Positions 61,205-64,000 of a stretch of DNA of 64,000 nt are shown here, piece by piece. The DNA comes from Annulohypoxylon bovei var. microspora (taxonomy: Eukaryota; Ascomycota; Sordariomycetes; Xylariales; Hypoxylaceae). Each line of letters begins with the position of its first letter. Position 1 is the stretch's first letter. Made by a program: the position numbers and the translations under genes. The stretch spans positions 163,984 through 227,983 of the forward strand of contig MU405269.1 in NCBI GenBank assembly GCA_022836615.1, given 5' to 3'. Under the pieces are notes generated by a model. It had not been told where the DNA came from. It searched no databases and saw only the letters and a program-made list of their open reading frames with translations.

Positions 61205-61938
61205 TTATTAAAAGAGCAATGTTAAATCCGCTGTATGGATGTCGTGGGTTTCGTCCGCTGTATGGGGGGTGTCAAAAGGTACTTCAAGTCCCATACAAAT
61301 CGCCATACAATTGAAGGTACCAGCAGCCCACGAAAATTCAATCAATTCAAGCTACTTTTCTCCCACCACAGCCTACATACCCTCCCTTTTCTCCCGTATC
61401 TCCCACTTCAATCCCCCGTCAAATTTCTTGTAATTACACAATCAGATAGATCTCGCAAAGCGCTTTCGAATGGGCCTGGTTGCATGCCTTCAGGATTGCT
61501 GTGTGGCCGGCAAATCAGGTTGAAACATAATCGCATATAGGACAAAGAGGCCTACGCGAAGGGTATCGCGGGACCAACTTAGTAAAAGCTTTTAGATGCA
61601 CCAGCTTTCAACACGATTTACCACCCACGCAGCTATCTCTAAGTGATGCAATCTGGATCAATCGAAAGCGCATTTCGAGCTGTATCTAATTGTGTAATTA
61701 CAAAAAATTTGAACCGGGATTAGGGTGGGAGAAATGGGAGAAAGGGAGGTATTATAGGTGGGTGTGGGCGCGTGGATTTCTTTAAGTTCAATTGAAGGTG
61801 CGCGGGGGTGAGCATTGAAGATACCTGCGTTTGTATGGGGATTTGTATGGCGGGGAAAGTACCAGTGATGCCGGGCCCCATACAGCGGACGAAACCCACG
61901 ACATCCATACAGCGGATTTAACATTGCTTTATTAAAAG
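61205..61938. mobile_element. 714-bp Mutator-like MITE with flanking 10-bp target-site duplications
   Basis: The element runs 61215-61928. Its first 53 bases are a perfect inverted copy of its last 53 (61876-61928), starting AGCAATGTTAAATCCGCTGT. It is flanked on both sides by TTATTAAAAG (61205-61214 and 61929-61938), a perfect 10-bp duplication. Weaker inverted similarity extends to roughly 270-285 bp per arm (for example TGTAATTACACAAT near 61430 and its counterpart near 61690), leaving a loop of about 160 bp. Within each terminal repeat CCGCTGTATGG occurs twice. No transposase frame is present, so it is non-autonomous. Long inverted repeats and a 9-11-bp duplication are hallmarks of Mutator-like elements. 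Its base composition is normal, in sharp contrast to the flanks. Confidence 0.85.
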
Positions 61939-64000
61939 ATGAAATTAATAATAATACCTTTTCTTTTAATTTTTTCGACTTAATTTATTATAACGATTAT
62001 TTTAAAAACATATATAATTAATATAATTTTAATAATAACGGTTATAATAATAATAATAATAAATCGATTTAATTTTAAAAACGGGTATGGTTTTTATTAA
62101 AAATTAATTATTACACCGTTAAAAAAATTAAAAATATAAAACATAAATTTATTATTAATAATAATAATTTTAAAATTAATTTATTATATATGTGTGGTAT
62201 TAAAAATTAAATGAATAATTTAAATATAAATGGTATAATTAAAATATAAATCATTTTATTTAAATTAAATAAAGTTAATAAAAAGGCTTTAAATGGGCCG
62301 GTTTAATAATTTTTTATATTATATAATAATTAAATAATTAATGTTTTTTTTATAATTAAACGGTAAATGAATTTTAAATAAGTTTTATAATAAATTTAAT
62401 TAATTATTTATAGTTAATTAAAAAAGTATATAATAAATGGTTTAATATGTTAAATATATTTAAATATAATAAAATTAATTAAATAATAATTTAATTAAAA
62501 TATTTTAATAAATGATATATATGTGTAAATTTATATGGAATTATAATATATAATGTATACGCGTATATATGAAATAATAATAAGTAAATAAAATTTAATA
62601 AATATTAAAATAAATGTGAAATTATTATTATAAAAAACGGCGATAAAAAAAAAAAGTGGTTAATTATAAAATGTAATATGGAAAATACTTTTATACGCAC
62701 GTAATTTATATAAATAAATATATATTAATTGAATTAAAATTAATGGTGAATATATAATAATATTTAAAACAATTATATTAATACGTAATTAATTTAATTA
62801 ATTTAATTTAACGGACTTAATTTTATTTAAATAGGGTTAAATTAACTTAATTCGACGAAACCATTATAAATTAAATTAATGTAATATAATGTATTAATTA
62901 TAAAATTTTAATAAACATTAAACTCCATTATTAATAATTATTAAAAATTATTATTAAATTTAATAGTAATATTAATAAATATTAATAAAAAACTTTTGTG
63001 GCGATTATTATAATAAATGAATATATGTGGCGTTAATAAAATTTTACTTTTAAATATAATAAATATTATAATTACGCACGCAATTATTTTTATTAAATAA
63101 AATAAAATATATTATTATAATGGTAAAATTTTTTTTATTATTTATATATATATAATTATTATAATAATTATATTATTAATTATAAAACTTAATTCAAATA
63201 AAATGTGAAATTATTATATGTTTTTAAATATAAAAATAATGATAATAAAAACATTTAAATTTTACATATTATAAATAATTTTATACATTATAAAACATAT
63301 ATTAAAATAAAGCTTTAAATTCAAGGAATTTATTAATATATATTATAATGTTATTAACGTTATAATTCGCAAGTTATTTACGAAAATAATTTAAATTATA
63401 TAATTTAAATTTTTTAATTTTATTATTATTTTAAACTAACGTTTTAATTATTATTAAAATTACCACCTTTATATACGTTTTTAATTAATAATAATACCCT
63501 TTTAAACCCGTTTTTAAATAATTTACCTTTTTAATAAATATGTAATTTAAATTAATAATATCCTTGTAACACCCTTAATTTAAAAGCTTTAAATTTAATA
63601 TTAAACTTTTATTTAAATTAATAATAATTTATTTAAATTAATAATAACCCATTCAAATTAACGATAATTTATCCAACTCGATTATAACTCATTTAAATTA
63701 ATTATAACTTATTTAAATTAATTATAATCCATTTAAATTAACGATAACTTTTGTAATATTTTTAAATTAAATCGAATTTCCATTTAAACGAATTAAAAAA
63801 TAATAAAGTTAAATAAATGAGCGATAATAAGCTTACGGTGTAAATTAAGGGGTGGCTTAATTTTATGGAAATTAACGATAACGATATAAATAAAAATAAT
63901 TTTATGTAAAATAAAATTATTAATATAATATAAAAAACCTTTACGTTTAATATATTATAATTAATTTAATTTAATTAATTATTTTATAAATTAATTACAT
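61939..64000. repeat. AT-rich RIP-type block, right part
   Basis: AT-rich, stop-dense and gene-free, like the left part. Between about 62180 and 63310 TG remains fairly common while CA is nearly gone, so depletion looks strand-asymmetric. A 20-bp tandem array lies at 63603-63742. The window ends inside the block, so its full size is unknown. Confidence 0.8.
63603..63742. repeat. 20-bp tandem repeat, seven degenerate units
   Basis: Seven consecutive 20-base units follow the pattern TATAACTTATTTAAATTAAT, with differences concentrated at bases 1, 6-8 and 19-20. Most differences are C/T or G/A, consistent with mutation after amplification. Confidence 0.8.

Noticed and set aside
61235..61540. 101-codon + frame and its mirror on the minus strand at 61720-61908
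   Set aside because: Both read through the inverted terminal repeats of the MITE, which is why their first residues are identical. Not genes.
1..64000. Secondary-metabolite cluster, CRISPR array, phage or virus-derived island
   Set aside because: No PKS, NRPS, terpene cyclase or P450 gene, no regularly spaced repeats with spacers, and no viral hallmark genes are visible.

Overview
This window looks like nuclear DNA from a filamentous ascomycete (Pezizomycotina, most likely a sordariomycete). Genes are split by short GT-AG introns (about 47-120 bp, a few longer), and nearly every recognisable protein is a eukaryotic housekeeping factor in its filamentous-fungal form. Intergenic DNA is full of TACCTA/TAGGTA-type motifs. 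The last 5 kb is an extremely AT-rich block of the kind produced by repeat-induced point mutation (RIP). I saw no prokaryotic operons, CRISPR arrays or convincing rRNA/tRNA genes.

Layout. 0-9 kb: SF3A1/Prp21-type splicing factor (+), an FAF2/Ubx2-type UAS-UBX protein (-), and PAN3 of the PAN2-PAN3 deadenylase (+, seven exons in the conservative model). 10-10.6 kb: LSM7 (-). 10.6-14.8 kb: little that can be supported, apart from one degraded coding relic. 14.8-19 kb: a protein with a Zn2Cys6 cluster near its C-terminus (+) and a Rim2-like mitochondrial pyrimidine nucleotide carrier (+). 20.4-26 kb: SNX3/Grd19 sorting nexin (-) and a large RRM-type RNA-binding protein (-). 29.5-36.3 kb: ARPC4 of the Arp2/3 complex (-), divergent from the proteasomal deubiquitinase UBP6/USP14 (+), two small tandem hypothetical genes (-), and an SHB17-like histidine phosphatase (+). 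41.6-42.9 kb: a second Zn2Cys6 regulator (-). From 42.9 to 58.8 kb I can support no gene; this stretch holds microsatellites, an assembly gap with a probable misassembly, and small inverted repeats. 58.8-64 kb: AT-rich RIP-type block, interrupted by a 714-bp GC-normal element with 53-bp perfect terminal inverted repeats and a perfect 10-bp target-site duplication.

The genes do not form one pathway or a biosynthetic cluster. Several act on mRNA fate (SF3A1 in splicing, LSM7 and PAN3 in decay, an RRM protein) and two on ubiquitin/proteasome biology (the UBX protein and UBP6), but this is probably chance linkage.

I found no complete new system. The observations most worth checking are: an in-frame amber codon before 45 coding-like codons in the RRM gene, a UAG context suited to A-to-I mRNA editing; a long open frame inside PAN3 'intron 2', in phase with the PAM2 exon; an ARPC4 model with an ATG-only first exon, a GC-AG intron and a 9-nt last exon; and the Mutator-like MITE in the RIP block. 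Exon coordinates were derived by eye from splice signals and recalled family conservation; no search or RNA data were available.
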